Shown: positions 1-14,400, counted from the first letter of the stretch. The stretch is DNA of 64,000 bases from Henricia sp. BOLD:AAB3569 (GCA_037783545.1 JBBELK010000005.1:248001-312000), one strand, 5' to 3'. The notes: generated by a model from the sequence alone, not told the origin. Numbers and translations: made by a program.

Positions 1-2445
1 ACAGGTTTCGCGAGTTAGTCCAAATGTGTTAACTAACCACTGAGTCTTTGCCGGATCCGAATCTTCATTGCACGACTAATTAAGTGTGAACGCAATATCT
101 GTCAACATTTCATAGGACCTTGAATATTTCGTATTACGATTAGTTTTCCAAATGTGCTCTAGAAACGCCAGTATGTGTACCAGACATTTTGTGACGAGCT
201 GGAAATTGTAATATATAAATTTAAGTTAATGCGTAATATCGTTTGACAATCTGTCAGCAACAATGTAACCTTTAAAACCAAAGTCACGGCTGTCAACTTC
301 AGTAATAATAAACAGATCATTTGGTGTGTCCATAGTGACTTGAATATGAGCACGGGTGGATTGAAAACCACACCTTTCAGATTTATGTTCCCATATTACG
401 AGATGACAGTACTAGGGGTGGAACGACCTGGGCATGCGAGTCTACGTCTCTAAGAATGCAACGCCGTCGGCATATTCGGCAATCTTCAAGATGCCTTCTA
501 TGTCTTTTGGAGAAATTAAACACAGGTGGGTGATTAATATACCAATATAGCTATGTTAAGAATTGGCTTTGGCACATTTTGCATGTCAAATAAAAGCATG
601 CATGGCGCGCACAACAACGTATGTTCGTTTGATACAAAAAGACGCGCGGTGTATACATTGTATTTCTAAATGGTGTACGTATATATGGAGTATAGGCCTA
701 TCTTACACAAGTGGGTAGGCGTATTTTCGGAGTCGATTAAACACAGATCATTGGTCGATCGTGCTGCAGTTGCGCACAGCGTACTCTATTGCATTATGGG
801 CTGCTTTCATTTGGGTCCCAAAATGGCGCAGATTGTGCGTGTTGGATGTATATACAACTATACATCTACCATTTTGTTTTGTTTCAACTCCAACCACGCG
901 CATCTCCACAGATGCGAATATCGTCAAGCCGCGCTAACGTTATAGCATCTACGTTAAAGGCCATATGCCATTTGCAAGATAGAACTTCGTTGTAGCCTAC
1001 GGATTCCTGGAATAGGGGCATAACGATCTAAAGAAGAATGTTGGTAAACTAACCTGCAGATATTTCAGCTACATAGATGCATCAATGCTTTAGAAAACCT
1101 ATTAAATCCTGGCATGGTTTTTGTGTTAATTAAATGATTAAAAACATATGTGCACATAGGCCTATCCTATACGTTCTGTCTCTGGAATGGGAAAAAAACC
1201 TGTGAAGAGCGTGCCGAACTTCAGACAGAAATGGTCGGCATCTTGGCAGTATTTTGCCACGTTAACATTCCTATAGCATACAGTAAAAATTGTTAAAATA
1301 ATTTACATACTTGAAAAGTGGTTGGACTTTCAAGTTACCTTGCAAATAATTTTAATAAACACTATAGGTTTTCTCGCTCAGTTTTAACAAATTACCACCC
1401 ACGTTCGTTTCAGATGCATTCGTTTTTGCGCAAATTAGAATGCAGTTTGGGATCATCCTTCAATTATTTAAAGAGCATTCAATTTGGTTTTTCGAGCACG
1501 CAATCCGGAATAATCTGTAGGGCCTACTCATTTTTAAAATACCAGCGAATATCATTCAATTTCGCCCAAGCCCCGAGCTTGTGCCAAATGAAATGAAAAT
1601 GTGATGCTTTGCATTTTATTGACGCAAGTTCTAATATGGATGTCCTATAGCAAAGAAATGTTAATGTCTTTAAACGAAATTGTATAACGTGAAAATGAAT
1701 AAGAACCAGAGAAATTGCGTCCTGATCAAAATCACTTGAATACGTACTTCCACAAACGAAATCGACTGCATTTCTGATGAATTCGGGCGATAGAACCTAT
1801 ATTAAAGGCACAGGCTCGTCAGCAATGCGCGCGCTCCAAATTCGTGCCACGAAATAAGCAGCTCCATGCATTTGCTATGGAGCTGGGTATTTCGTGGCAC
1901 GAATTTGGCGCGCGCGCATTGCTGACGAGCCTGTGCCTTTAAAAAGAGGAAAAACTAGATTGTCTTTGTCGAAAGAACTGAAATTATAATGATTTTTCGT
2001 TTCAAAGTTATGATCTAAAAATAGCAAAACAGCGGTTTTAGTAAGTTATTTGTTGAAATTCTAGTGTAAGGGGGCGCTCGTCAATTAGGTTAGCGATATT
2101 AATTTGACAGCTGAAGGTTAGCGTTAATTTGTGAAACTCAGTAGATATAGTTTCTCAGAAAATGTTCACTGTCTTACTGTGGTGACAAGACGTCCTTGTG
2201 TATTTCCAAGAGATCAATTTCGCCTCAACACCAAACCGTGACGTATACCCCGTATGGAGGCCTTTAGCCTCCCGGTGCTGACGCGAGCTCACCGCAGGTA
2301 AACGCAAGATCGGTGAACCGTTAGGCTCCGTCGTGCATCCGTACACATGAAAGTTAGATATGATATCGTCTAAATATTGGATTCATTACTAAACTGGAAA
2401 TGCTTTCGAGTAGGATGTTAGGCCTGCAGGAATCGCGCTAGCAAC
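1..2445. other. Upstream region of the HYR gene, no gene recognised
   Basis: Short open frames on both strands show no recognisable domain and no paired splice sites. The stretch holds a perfect-arm hairpin element near its middle and a small piece of another repeat family near 1.04-1.13 kb. The 5' untranslated region and promoter of the HYR gene should lie at its right end, but I see no convincing TATA box. An in-frame TAG at 2419-2421 closes the frame upstream of the proposed start codon. Confidence 0.5.
1802..1942. repeat. TTAA-flanked hairpin element, copy 1
   Basis: A near-perfect palindrome with arms of about 66 bp and a tiny loop at ATGCATTTGC. It begins TTAAAGGCACAGGC and ends GCCTGTGCCTTTAA. 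The same element occurs six times in this window. It has no coding capacity and would be a non-autonomous foldback element with TTAA target duplication. Confidence 0.9.
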
Positions 2446-2454
2446 ATGGATAAG
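2446..2454 (+). CDS. HYR gene exon 1, start codon (Met-Asp-Lys)
   Basis: The ATG has A at -3 and G at +4 (strong Kozak context). It is followed after three codons by AAG and the donor gtaggt. A stop lies in frame nine codons upstream, so this is the first Met of the frame. Joined to exons 2 and 3 it stays open into the transmembrane exon. Translation could instead begin at the ATG at 7036 if this exon is not used. Confidence 0.62.
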
Positions 2455-5400
2455 GTAGGTTTGGCAGTGTAGAAAATTAGATTTGTCATTTTATTGGCGA
2501 TTTTAACCGAACTTTAAAGATAGTATACATGATTTGTTACAATGTTATCCCTGTGTGATTGAAGATATGCATGATTAAAACCAACCTGAGCAAAAACCAG
2601 CTCCGTACTTCGTCTAACTTTTGAGAAAAAAGGGTTTGCAGTCATTTCGCCCTAAAAACCACTTCGCCCTAAAAACCACTTCGCCCTGAACCGTTTCGCC
2701 CTGAACCTCGGCCTGTGCACGAAGTGGTTTTGGGGCGAAGTAGCATTTGGGCGATGTAGTGTTTCGACGAAGTAATTTAGGGCGAAAAGGCACTCGGGCG
2801 AAATGGCACTTGGGCGAAATGGTTTTGAGACGAAAACTAATTGTTTTACTCATTTCTCAAAGACTATAGCACTTCAGACAAAACCATTTCAGGGGAAGTT
2901 TTCTATACGGTAATTATGTTTATATTGTGTAAGTTAGGCGTGAATCTGTGAACATTTCTGATTTTCGAGATACCAATCATGTATACTGCCTTTAAACCGA
3001 ACTCTACCGAACCTTATACGAACCATCATTTGCAGTTACCCAAATATTTACTTCACGAGTTTACAAGAAATACCTGACGAAAAGTGTTGATATGAATATC
3101 ACATGATTTTATTTCCATGTAAAATGGAACCTTTGTGAAAGAAATTGCCAACTTAAGGTTCTTTTTAAAAATTGTCTGCAGACAATTGTTTTACCATTTA
3201 TTCAACACAAAACATGCGTAGATTTTTCAGGTTTTTAAGTATTACTGCCATCTATGTGGCTGAAATTTCTACAAGGCAGTTTATCAACATTATTCTTTAG
3301 TTATGTAATGCTGCTGTTCCTGTTTTTAAAGTTTTTTTTAACGATGTAATCTGTCTAATTATTTTTTTGTTTGTTTATCTATCCAGACTAAACATTTCAT
3401 TATCGTATTAACGTACTATTCTGGATGTGTCTTTCCACGCTAATGGGCCTATTTGAAAAATAAGTCAATAATTCCTTTTCAGATGTCTTCTTCGCAAACT
3501 TAAAGAAATTCCCTTGTACTGTTCTCAGGAGATAACTTTTGCCCAAAAAGGTAAGAAAATGTTGCCACAACATACATTTCTGAAAAGCTTGTGTACAAAT
3601 TTCCCCTTATACCTACTCTATGTAACGTGGACAGACAAAATTGTGACATTTTTGTCTGTCCACGTTACATACGTAGGCCTACATGGAAAAATTGTGCACG
3701 GGGTTTTCAGAGATGTATGTCGTGGCAGCATTTTCTTACCTTTTTGGGCAAAAGTTATCTCCTGAGAACAGTACAAGTACAGTTTTCAAGTTACATCCAT
3801 AACCGCCACTTTGTTAAATAATAATTCAAAATGGCGGCACTTTGTCAACAGTGAAGACTCCCAAATTACCCCCAAACAGTGTAAGCCATCACATCATGCA
3901 ACATCGTTAAATAAATGGTGATTCATTGCTCCCTTATTGACAATTTTTGTAGAAATGAAGAAATGTCACACTTTGTTCCTCAACTTCATGGAATGACCCA
4001 TATTCTTACAACGAGACAAAACGTCAATTGGGAAAACACTCAACCGACCCCGTTCCTTTTATTGCAACCAGCAGTCAGGCCTCAATGACCTGTGTTCTTA
4101 ATTAAGAAGATCACACGGTATACGATAAAATATCACTCATCTGGACACAACTATACAAACTGTACTGAATCGTATGGAAGTTATTATGAGGTGCACGAAC
4201 ACAATATTGCTACATATTTTGTTCATCATCTTATGGATAAATGATTTTAAACATGACTATCACGGGAAATAACCGGCTAAATCGCCACATGGAAATCATA
4301 TAGAAAAGAAAACACATTAAATGTGTATAACATTTGCGCCAAAAAGGCACCAATGGATGACGAATGTGTAAAAACGACATAGCCTACATTAAAAGTAGTC
4401 GACATGATAGGTAAACCGTTACAAATAGTTTCATCTATGCATGATTAAAACCAACCTGGGTAAAAGTCAGCTCCGTACTTCGTCTAACTTTTGAGACTTG
4501 AAACAGTCAAAAACTGTATCGTTATTCTGAATCTCCCGAAAGCTTTACAGTCACTTTGCCCGAAAACCACTTCGTCCCAAAACCACTTTGCCCTGAACCA
4601 CGGCCTGCGCAAGAAGTGGTTTTTGGACGAAGTGGCGTTTGGGCAGAAGTGGCGTTTGGGCAGAAGTGGCGTTTGGGCAGAAGTGGCGTTTGGGCAGAAG
4701 TGGCGTTTGGGCAGAAGTGGCGTTTGGACAGAAGTGGCGTTTGGGCAGAAGTGGCGTTTGGGCAGAAGTGGCGTTTGGGCAAAGTGGCGTTTGGGCAAAG
4801 TGGCGTTTGGGCAAAGTGGCGTTTTGGCAAAGTGGCGTTTGGGCAAAGTGGCGTTTGGGCAAAGTGGCGTTTGGGCAAAGTGGCGTTTGGGCAAAGTGGT
4901 TCATGGGCGAAGTGGTTCAGGGCGAAGTGACCGACATCGTTTTAAAAAAAATAATGTTCGTCTCATGAGACGAAAATGTATTGTTTTACTCATTTCTTAA
5001 AGACTATAACACTTCAGACAAAACCATTTCAGGGGAGGTTTTCTATCGTCATCATGTTTATGTAAGTTATGTGTAAATCAGTAAACATTTCCGATTTTCG
5101 AGATACCACTCATGTGTTCTACCTTTAAAAATAAGTAATTTTTCGGTCTACAGCTCTGCACCATTGTAAAACAATACTGCGAACAAGATCTCGCATAATC
5201 ATTTTGCCGACAAAATGATAATGACAACGAAAAGTAGAAAACCAGACTCGGTACTGGGATACATTTCTCATATTAAATATTCTCACTGAACTGGCCTAAG
5301 GCTAATGAACTCTCAGTGCAGTGAAATTATTTTTCATCCCGATGTTGAACAAATTTGTTAAAGGAGCGTGACCAGATAACATTTTTGAGTCTTCTATTTT

Positions 5401-8400
5401 TCCCATGGGTGTTGAGATTTTGATACCAAATCATGTGTCATATTTTCTTATTACCATTCTAAAAATGTTGCATTCTGAATCCGTTTATTTTCAAAGATAT
5501 AGTCAAAGAAACACCGACGTTTTGTAAACTAATTTATCTGGTTCCATAAAGCATTGCAGTAATTACACCAACATTTATTTTTGCTTCCACATTCAAATTT
5601 CCTGTTTTCTTCCCATGGATAGTATTTGGGGAGGTAATTTATAATTCTTATAGGTTAAAACGAAATCTGAACACGCTCATTTAAATGGTCTTTCATTTAT
5701 GTATCGGATGGGGTCCTTATCATAATTTGAAATGACATGCTAACCAACTTTATGCCAAGTCTTTCCTTCATATGATGGATTACTTGTTTAGCAAGACATT
5801 ACTATTGTTCGTTTTAATGTAAAATAAACAAAAGGTAGCTTTTTTTCAACTTCGAAGCTTTCATTGCAGTAAATCACAGAAAGAGGGCGCTGTTTGGAGT
5901 TCATCATATTCATACATTACATTACCATAAAAGCTACAAACCTTTTGTTTTAACCCCCAAAACAAGCTCCAAATGGACTAACCGAGTAGAGTAGTTTCAT
6001 AGCATAGATTTCATTGATAAAAATCCCGAATCATGAGCCCTTTAAAGAAGTTGTCGGAGGACAAATTCGATAAAACGATTGATAATGTACTTTTTACATC
6101 TCATAATTGTCTTTCCCGATCCAAAAAAAAATCAGTTTCCCAAATAAAAAATAAGTCAATTAAAAGTGCATTTTTGCTTTACTGATATTCTTCATATAAT
6201 ATTCTTCATTGTTGTTTGTTGTAAGTTTTAATGTTACTAAAGTAATAATGATGTTGTCTTTAACATTTTGCAGAGGCCAAGCTCCCCAAAACCCAGCCAA
6301 GTTGACCAAATTGTAGAAACAGGTGGAAAACTTAAAAGGTAATATTTCTTAATTTCTTAATAATTATCAGCATGCACCAACTTACATTTATATATGAGGC
6401 AGTTTGAAAATGTTGAAAATGTCTTGAATGTTGACTTTTATACTATTCTTGGGTTTGACAACGGTTGCTATCCGCCATTACTGTGTCCATACTATGGCGC
6501 GCCAAAGCGACAGAAAAATAATTCAACACTGATCATTTAATGTCGACGCATATTTTCGCAAATGTTGCGCAAGAAAAAAAAAAGGTTGGCATGAGTTTTA
6601 AATGTTGATAGACTGTTTGAAACCGGCATACCGTGCTTTTGTTGGCAAGTTGTTTAAAATGTTGAAACTTGTTTTTCAGGGTTGATGGCAAAATTATCAG
6701 TGTTGAATTGTTTTCGCTTTGGCGTGCCATAGTATAGACACAGTAATGACGGATATGATAGGTGTTGGCGGCGCACATATAAAACCTCCCCGCAATAGGC
6801 CGTATCGAATAGCCGCCATTTCGTGGGGCAGTTTCCTTGTTCCTTGAGGACATGCATGGTTGCACATATTGTGCTTCCATTGTTGAACGGTTAAGTAACA
6901 AAAGGTGCCCCACGAAATGGCGGCTATTCGATACGGTCTATTGCTTTTCGTTGTGAAGCTCGTTTCTGCGTCACTCATTTTTCGCCCTCAAATTTTAGAT
7001 ATATTTCAGACCTTCTGAACGACAAGCTACCGACAATGCACGGCCGTCCGCCCGCCAAGTTTCACACCGCCTATAAAGCACAAAACGAGGAGCCTAAACA
7101 CGCGGTGGATTTAACGGAGAAAACATGGCGGCGGATCCTCACAGCGTGCGCTATGACGTTGGTTATGCTGTGCTTCGGCGGGTCCCTGGTGGGCGGGATT
7201 TTATTGGCTGTTAACAGATTTTGTAAGAATTGTTTGGATTATTTTGTCTAAGAACTAAATCCCAAATTACAGTACTAAAATGCTAATACTAATCTAGCAC
7301 TTCGAAATGAAGTGGATAGAAATATACAGTTAAAAATTTGCTTATATAGGATCGCCTACTAACGATATTTTAATGAGTGAATAATGCACACATCAAGAAA
7401 TCCTCAACAATTTTATATTAAAGATCAGCAAATTTTGAGTAACGTATATGTCTGTATCTTAGTCTACAGGCGTACGAAATAAACAAGTAATAATAATAAA
7501 ATATAACTTTCGTGCATGCAGTTTTGATTCTTTATTTATCATTTACTGTACCTAAAAGCAAAATTCTTCACAATGTGTTAGAATGTTACTGGATAGGCCC
7601 TACACTGTTTTAGGCACACTTTAGATAAGACCAAAGACGTGCAATTGTTTCAAAGACCGCTTTTGCATATGTTTTTGTTGCAGGCATATAAGAAAGCTTA
7701 TGTGGGTCATTCCATGAGGTTGGGACACAATATGTTACGTCCGAAACTTTTTGACCATATATTTTTTCACCTACTGGTGCAGTATGAATTTCTTGAGTCG
7801 ATAGTACTCAGAAACACCAGCAGTTGAATGAGATAAATCAAAAACCTCCATTATTTAAAACAAAACATTCAACTAAATGGAATTGTGTGACATTCAGCGT
7901 TTTTCAACAAATTTTCCTGAACAACACAGAAATTCCGTACAGAATCATCCAAAATTGTATTACAAACGATTGTTCTGGTCAAGAATTGTGTACTAATTTC
8001 AATAATTGAACAAGAGAGCCTTCAAGGTCAGAGTAAAAAGGAGCAAAACTGGCGTGGTGTTAGTGTTACGTCCGAAACTATTTAAAAATGTACGAAAATA
8101 ATTAAAAATGTACAAATCTATTAAGACTGAGGATTCATATATTTTCACAGAGGAATGAAAGCAACCATGAGGCAACTTGACATAATTATATAAATGATGA
8201 CATGTTGCTTACTTATAGACCATTTTGTGTCCCAACCTGGTGCATGGAAGCACCCATGTTCAAACTTATTTAAGTTAGTCTGATTTAAATTTGTTTAGCA
8301 AGGACAAACATCGGGTGCTATTGGAAAGAATTATACTTATACATGATGTTTTACCTTTTCCCACTGCTATCAAACTTTCTGTACAACACAGATGAAGAGG

Positions 8401-11400
8401 GAACGGTGACAGTAGCAGGTATGAACATTTCATGTTTTATTTAGTGCAAAAATTAGAAAACTTTGATCGATTTTTAAAAGGATTTTAGGCCACTTTGTAG
8501 TTTAAGGAAACTGTTGTGTATTATGTTTCAAATATCACAGAAAAGCTCGTTGTTAACATTAAAATAATAAATTGCATAAGTACCAATATTTTATTAGGAT
8601 ATGTAATTATATGTATTTAATTAAACAATACACTTTACTTCATTTTGTTATTCGACATTTCGTTATTCTTCAAAATCAGGAATTGTTTACTTTTCCCGTG
8701 TTTACTAACACAGCATTAGACCCGACACTTATCTGCCCGAGTGACATCATCACCCAAACGGAGCCTGGCGAACGGAGCGCTCTGGTTTCGTGGGAGCTGC
8801 CGAAGTTTCGAACGGCAGAAACGAACGCGAACGCGACTTCGGTTGAGTTCGACAGCAACTACGAACCGAATACGACTTTCGATATCGGTGTACATAAAGT
8901 TGTATATACTGTACAGAAAAATACCGAAACATGCTCGTTCAGAGTAATTATTAAAGGTAAGAAACATGTGTGCGAATCTTAAATACTTTTAAATGGTTTG
9001 GATTGTTTCATTTCAATGGTGATCAGGCACCATACCAGTGTTGCGTTCGTTACGCTGCCATGCAACACCGAGAGAAAAATTGGGTCTATCTGAGGGAGTC
9101 GGCCTATACCAATAGTGTGCCTTATAGCTCAGCTAGTAGAGCGTCTGCCCGGCGAGTCAGAGGCCTCGGGTTCGAATCCCAAAAATGGTTTTGTGTAATT
9201 CGAGTTTTAAATTGCATGAGTGGCACAAGAGTGCGAAAGTGAAAACGTCATCCTTTGTGTGTTGCAAAGATTACTGGGTATATACACTAAAATAAGTGAA
9301 CTGTTTCTCTGCGCTTTAACAATGGATGTTTCAGATTACCAGCGAATGTTTAGACCATTATCCTGGCAACTGACGTCACCATTAGTAGTGTGTATAATTT
9401 GAATTTTCTTTACATCATGCGTTTTCCACGCCAGCCTCATGAATGATGACGTCATTTAGTTTTTTAAACTTTCCATTTTATTTGATCCACTTCAACAGAT
9501 AAAGAAAAACCGACATTTGAGAGTTGCCACAACGATATCGAAGTAGTAACGAACGAGAGGGACGGGAGTTACCCCGAGCCGACTTGGGACAGGCCGGTGG
9601 CCTGGGACAACGCCGGCCCGCCCAAGATCACGACAAACCACCGGGGGAATGAGGGTTTTGACATCGGCACAACGGTGGTCCGATACACGGCAGCGGACCC
9701 AGCCGGTAATTTTGACACGTGCGTCTTTCAAGTTATGATCATAGGTAAGGGTTTAGAGTTTTGACGAAACGTTGTGGATGTTTAGGTGCACGTAAAACGC
9801 GCACGCGAAATGATCACGTGGTTGCTTTATGCCATTTTCTCCTATAAGGTGAACACAGTAATGATTCTGTACATGGCAGCAGAAGTTTAGTCTGGTCATC
9901 TGAATATTAAGTGTACATGTAAAGTTTTTCCCACCCAGATGGAACACCACCCGTTATTCACGACTGCCCGGCGGACCTCACCGTAACCACCGGCCAGCCC
10001 CGGTGGCCTGAGCCGACGGCCACGGACAACGGACGGCTGGTCAGTTTCGAGTCAAACCGAACCCCCGGAGACGAGTTTCCGCTGGGCCGAACGCGAGTCA
10101 CCTACATCGCCGAAGATTCGGCTGGGTTGACCGCCCAGTGTAGTTTCGTTGTTTCGCTCGTTGGTGAGTTTTTACCGTGTCTGTCGATATTAGAGTTAGA
10201 CGAATGTGATCTCAACACCATTCTAAAATTGTGTGCTCTCATTCCGTATATTTTGAAGGATAACGTCAAAAAACACCGATGTTTTGTAACCGTGCAGTAA
10301 TAGACCTTATGCATGGCGGCCATGACAGAGGGCAGGTTTTCATATTCAAATGATGTGACAATAGACCCACAAAGTGCCTACTCGTGCATGACGCATTGTG
10401 ATAATGTGACTGCCTTCTATCATGGCCGCCGTGCATAAGGTCTATTACACAAATGTTTTGCTTCCACATCCAAACTGGCGATTGCAAATGTCCAGCTTTC
10501 TTCCCATTGACAGTATTATACTAAAACACGCACTTGATCCTCTGCAGGATATTTCCAAGTTTGTTGCATATCTGAAACGTGTCCAAAACACTCATGCACA
10601 TACATTGCCTTTAAAATGATCTTGTAGGCCTACATGTAAGTAAATTATATGTAAATTATACATGTAATGTATAAATATGTAAAATTTATACCAGATTTAA
10701 ATCCTCCCGAGTTTATCAACTGTCCCAACAACATCACCGTAACTACAAACGAGGCCGGATCGCACAGCTCACCGACCTGGCAAACTCCGCGGGCGAACGA
10801 CAACTTTGGACCGCCTAAAATCACTACAAATCGCGCTGAGGAGAAGTTTGTCCTCGGAAAGTCGACCGAGGTCGTGTACGAAGCTACTGATGCGTCAGGG
10901 AACCACGCCAAGTGTAGTTTCTATGTGACTATTACAGGTTAGTTATAAAAATTGTATTAGAATATGGTGCTAAAATGGTAAGAATTTAGTACTCGGACGT
11001 CACTAATTTTGCCTTAAAATTATGTATTATACATCAAGTGCAAATCTAATGAAGAAACCAAAATTTGGAGGGGAAAAATAAAGAATTTACTAGGAAAAAC
11101 GTATATTTCTGAGTTGTCCCATAGGCTTAGTGCATGCGGGCTTATGTGACGTCCGACTTGTAAATTCTTTCTCTAGGCTATGGAACATGACATTATCTTA
11201 AGTGCTTTCAAAGAAAACTTGAACTTTTTCACGGTTTCCTCATAAAATTTAAACTTTCTGGGGCATTATTATGTCATATTACGGAAGAATTAGTGGTGAA
11301 TGTGTATGGTATTTATACCGCATTTCGGGATTGTATTTGGCCACGTAGTACGGGGGCTTGGGCCGTTGTCTTTATGAAGTGAATGCAATCCAGTTTTTAC

Positions 11401-14400
11401 TCACCTACACAACTTATCACGCTCCTATCATCTGGCACATTTGGTATATCCACAAAGTTCTGTCGAAATTCCTGCCGAATCCCGGTCAAAACACGGTTTG
11501 CACGATCCTTTTGCCACGACGATCCCGTTAGGCTACAAAGTCCTCAGTTTACAAAATGTCAGGAAAATAATTGGTAAACCTCGTCCATAAATCCACGTCC
11601 AGAGCTTTCCAAAACGCCCAGATACCGCAAACATGTGCTCTGTGCAATAATATTTCAGACGACTGCACCTTTCCCGCCGAACGACACGCATTTTTTCGCC
11701 TGCCATTCAAAGACTGGTAACCTTTCGGTGAGAATGTAAAATTGCACTGTACTGAACAGGGTACACGATTCTACTAATCGCAATATTACTACGCCTAACG
11801 ATTCTAGCAAAGAGTTCTGTTCAATATTGAATATTTCACTAAATCTGCCGACAAAAAGTGCAGAAAAGGATTTCCATGAATAAAAGAGCAGAATTTTAAT
11901 GAATTTGTGGACCATTAATTCAAATATTCTTTTCAAAATTGCGGGAACTAAATTATGATTCCGCCTTATCACGAACTGGCTACTGGTATCCTTCCGCCAC
12001 ACTGCAAAAACAATTGACCAATCAGCGTCTTTCTCTACACCTGTTAAGCGAAAACAAAATACACGCTAAGGAAAATACAAGATATTTTCGCTAAAGAATG
12101 TGTGGTATTTTTAATTCCAGCATTTTGCATGTTAAAATCAATACGAGAAATTCAACTTTATCACTTTTCAATACAAATGTCGCTAGGAAATATTTCATGG
12201 GCGCCGCCATTTTTCAACAGGTCCACATTGAATACACCGGTTCCCGTCTGATCACTGATAAATAACCTTCAAAGACAAAAACTTATCGTGAATTTATGTT
12301 TGTCCGGCATTTCAGACGGTACACCGCCTGTTATCGAGAACTGCCCGTCCGACATCGTACACCCAAATGACCCAGGAGCGCCCACCGCCCAAGTCTACTG
12401 GACTCCGCCCACAGCGAGGGACAATGGAGAAATCTTAGAATTCGACTCGAATTTTTTTCCTGGTAACAATTTTCCGCTGGGCAAAAGTACGGTTCTCTAC
12501 ACAGCCGTGGATTCTGCGGGATTAACGGATGAATGCAGTTTTATTGTAACAGTTAAAGGTGACAATTATTTTAATTCTTCTCAATTGCTTGTCCAATTAA
12601 TACACTTTTATCATTTAAAAAGTTCAACAAATCGTTAACAATAAAATGTCTATAGCCATGGACATATGTCATCAGCTTTTCCATTGGCAAATTCAGAGTC
12701 AAATTGGTATTTGATTTTTCATAAGCTAATTTTCATATTTGTCTGGTTTGCCTCTTTTTGTCTATTGTTTATTGGTCGCAATGATTGAATTGGAACATTT
12801 CTGTTGGATACCAAAACAACAATGAGCATTTTGTGATATTTTTCTTTTTGGGAAAACTTCCACAAATTTGTTATTTTATTCATTTATAGGAAATAATTCC
12901 ACAAACTTAACACTTATTTTCCTAAATTTGACTTTCAAAAATTATGCTAAACATAAATTTAACAGCCTGTGGAAATAATCTTTTACTGTTTCAATTTCTT
13001 TCAAATTTCTTTCAAATTTGTAACAGTTTGCTTTCAAATTATTAGCTCTTTTCTGCCATAGCCCATAGACCAGTATGAACTTCTGTCCAATGTGTATGTT
13101 ACAACATTTTTCTTCAAAATGTTCAAATTTCATTTATTTTATTTTGATATTTTAAATTCCCCGAAATTTCAAACAGACACAGAAGCACCCATCTTTACCT
13201 ACTGCCCACCAAACATTGAGAAATCTACCGATACAAGCGGCGACTTTGACCTCCCAACATGGCCTACCCCTAGAGTCACCGACAATGGGGGCGCTCCACA
13301 ACTTTCTGCACCTCCCTCAGTCAGCAAATTTAAAATTGGGACAAAGACTTTAGTTCAGTACACAGCTACCGATTCTTGGGGCAATAATGCAACTTGCAAG
13401 TTCCTTGTTTCAATAATTGGTAAGTGCATGGCATAATTTTAAGACCCCAATTTTTGTTCACGAGTTGACAAGAAAAACCTTACTAAAATGTTAAAAACAA
13501 TGGTACCAAACACCACATGATTTTATTTCAGTCCAAAATGGTATTTTGTGTGAGAAATTAACAACTGGAGATAGTTTTCTAAGCAAAATACTTTTTTTAC
13601 CATTCAACTCAACGCGAAAACCATGCATGGATTTCTCAAGTTTTCAGAAGAATTACTGCATCTATGTGGCTGAAATTTCTACAGGGCAGTTTTATCAACA
13701 TGGGCTTCTAATCACGATTAAAAAAAACATATGGTGTTTGTTACCATTGCTATCAACACAAGAAAAATTTGGGGTAACTGCAAATGTTCTGTGCTTTACA
13801 CTGTTTTACACAAAAAAAACTAACAAGCAGGCGTATATTACCAAACCCAACATCAAAAATAAATGTACATGGTAAATTTTTCCAATTGACCATGAAAAAA
13901 TTTTTCCAAGCTAATTCCAGTTTTTCTTTTGTTATTTGATCTTGTTTGCAGATAACACACCACCAGTTATCCAAAACTGCCCTCAAGACATCACGCTCAC
14001 CACGGACCCAAGCTTACCAACGGGGCGTGGCCACTGGACCACACCCACAGCGACAGACAACGGGCAGCATGTGACCCTGACATCCGATGCAAACTCAGGG
14101 GACGCTTTCCGCATAGGTAGAACTCGGGTCACGTACACGGCGATAGATGACGCTGGTTTAACGACCCGTTGTCACTTCACGGTAACTGTTTTAGGTTAGT
14201 AATGGCTTATAAATTGTTGATTTTCTGCCGGAAGCATCCTTATTTGTCAGCTGTATTTACTGGCTGGCCAATCACAGTGCAGCTTTTAGTGGCCATAAAC
14301 TGTCAGAATATTCCAGAAAATTTTAGTTCAACCTAATCAATTATAAGGGTGCAATATATTGGCCTTGACCAGGACCAGATCACATTTTTTTATCCCAAAT

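Noticed and set aside
4484..5000. Overlapping open frames of 109-169 codons in several frames of both strands (PKRHFAQTP- and VAFGQKWRLG-type repeats)
   Set aside because: They are translations of the 17/16-bp minisatellite. A unit that is not a multiple of three cycles through all frames and leaves them open.
6533..6978. Overlapping minus-strand frames of 67-126 codons before HYR exon 3
   Set aside because: They cross two palindromic repeats, and equivalent frames appear at other copies.
7036..7251. A stand-alone 71-residue membrane protein
   Set aside because: The frame continues past a good gtaaga donor; with the donor used it joins in phase to the HYR exons. It is exon 3, not a separate gene.
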